Source: Aureimonas psammosilenae (GTDB taxonomy: Bacteria > Pseudomonadota > Alphaproteobacteria > Rhizobiales > Rhizobiaceae). Taken from it: 64,000 nucleotides of DNA. The notes below the pieces were generated by a model, which was given only the letters and a program-made list of their open reading frames with translations, was not told where the DNA came from and made no database searches. Location: contig NZ_WEZG01000009.1 in assembly GCF_009176975.1 (NCBI RefSeq), positions 62,001 through 126,000 on the forward strand, in the 5' to 3' direction. Numbering within the stretch: position 1 is the stretch's first letter; each line of letters starts with the position of its first letter. This document shows, piece by piece, positions 63,402 through 64,000 of the stretch. A program made the position numbers and the translations under genes.

Positions 63402-64000
63402 TCAGGCGGGCGTCAGGCCGAGCCGCGCGCGCATCGCCACCCGCGCCGTCATCATGACGGCGGCGAAGAACAGGCCGGCGGCGAGCCCCGCCCAGATGCC
63501 GACCCCGCCGAGCCCGGCCGTGAAGGCCAGGACCCAGGCGACCGGCATGCCGATGCCCCAGTAGCTGACGAGCGCCATGATCATCGGAACGCGCGTGTCG
63601 GCGAGGCCGCGCAGCACGCCGGCTGACACGACCTGCAGGCAGTCCACGAGCTGGAACGCCGCCGCGACCGCCAGAAGCTGCACCCCCTCCGCCAGCATGG
63701 CCGGGGACTCGGCATGGCTCTTGTCGAGATAAGCGCCGACGAGAAAACCGGGCGCCGCCCAGAACAGGATCGCCCCGCAGCACCCGGCCGCGAAACCGAG
63801 ACCGATCGCCGACCACGCGGCGCGCCCGAGGCCGAGCCAGTCGCGCCGGCCGAAGGCGACGCCGACCCGGACGCTGGCCGCCTGCGACAGGCCGAGCGGC
63901 ACCATGAAGGCGATGGAGGCGAGCTGCAGCGCGATGCCATGCGCGGCCAGCGTCACCGTACCGAGCCAGCCCATCATCACGGAAGACGCGGCAAAGAGCC
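63402..64000 (-). CDS. MATE-family multidrug efflux transporter (5' part outside the window)
   Basis: About 199 C-terminal residues of a multidrug/Na+ or H+ antiporter. The frame stays open through the window edge. QLASIAFMVPLGLSQAASVR and VGVAFGRRDWLGLGRAAWSA, then FQLVDCLQVVSAGVLRGLAD and YWGIGMPVAWVLAF, are the standard motifs of the second MATE half. Six helices are visible of the expected twelve. The gene is cut by the window, not truncated. Confidence 0.93.
   Translation of the reverse strand, partial: LFAASSVMMGWLGTVTLAAHGIALQLASIAFMVPLGLSQAASVRVGVAFGRRDWLGLGRAAWSAIGLGFAAGCCGAILFWAAPGFLVGAYLDKSHAESPAMLAEGVQLLAVAAAFQLVDCLQVVSAGVLRGLADTRVPMIMALVSYWGIGMPVAWVLAFTAGLGGVGIWAGLAAGLFFAAVMMTARVAMRARLGLTPA

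Overview
The window is high-GC DNA from an alphaproteobacterium, most likely of the order Hyphomicrobiales (Rhizobiales). This rests on the cyoABCD-surf1-regBA layout, the imuA-imuB-dnaE2 mutasome behind a GAAC-N7-GAAC LexA box, ActS/ActR-type redox regulators and the right-hand neighbourhood of a complex I NDUFA9-like gene, uppP, queG and rlpA. The genus cannot be fixed from sequence alone.

Layout. (1) 0-4.2 kb: plasmid- or ICE-type accessory DNA with an ArdC-like antirestriction gene, a methyltransferase and several tiny genes. (2) 4.2-7.2 kb: an MscS channel and an SLC13/RCK permease. (3) 7.3-15.4 kb: a c-di-GMP cluster of three GGDEF or GGDEF-EAL proteins, one translationally coupled to a periplasmic molybdopterin-fold protein, plus a FadL-type porin. 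(4) 15.8-24.1 kb: an MFS carrier divergent from cyoABCD, surf1 and a RegB/RegA two-component pair, forming a quinol-oxidase module with its redox regulator. (5) 24.4-31.2 kb: a compact set of uncharacterised genes: an XRE regulator, an RNase J-like metallo-hydrolase, a predicted PD-(D/E)XK protein, a protein with two serine-recombinase-like folds lacking the catalytic serine, two exported or anchored proteins and an ADP-ribosylglycohydrolase. (6) 31.3-36.9 kb: the SOS mutasome. (7) 37.5-41.7 kb: a large RTX/cadherin-type secreted protein gene broken by a frameshift.

The clearest mobile unit is a 13.4-kb genomic island (43714-57159) in the 3' end of tRNA-Leu(CAG). It is bounded by a 20-bp direct repeat. 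Each end has a 13-bp-period gttgaaca repeat 62 bp inside the core. Its own integrase lies beside the tRNA. A second integrase (42008-43630) abuts the other side of the inner repeat with its own 13-bp-period repeat at 61 bp, so two elements seem stacked at one tRNA. Island cargo: a 58-aa ORF coupled to a REase-like/PIN-like protein, a GIY-YIG protein, an MmeI-type IIG restriction-modification enzyme, a frameshifted RNase HI, a stand-alone family-A polymerase palm protein paired with a zinc-finger protein, and a serine recombinase. The unfamiliar parts (the REase/PIN gene with its small partner, and the zinc-finger/polymerase pair) are the best candidates for an undescribed system.

Right of the tRNA the sequence looks like ordinary chromosome, except for a 271-bp nested inverted repeat at 59525-59795 that can fold into a three-way junction. 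The window ends inside a MATE transporter gene.
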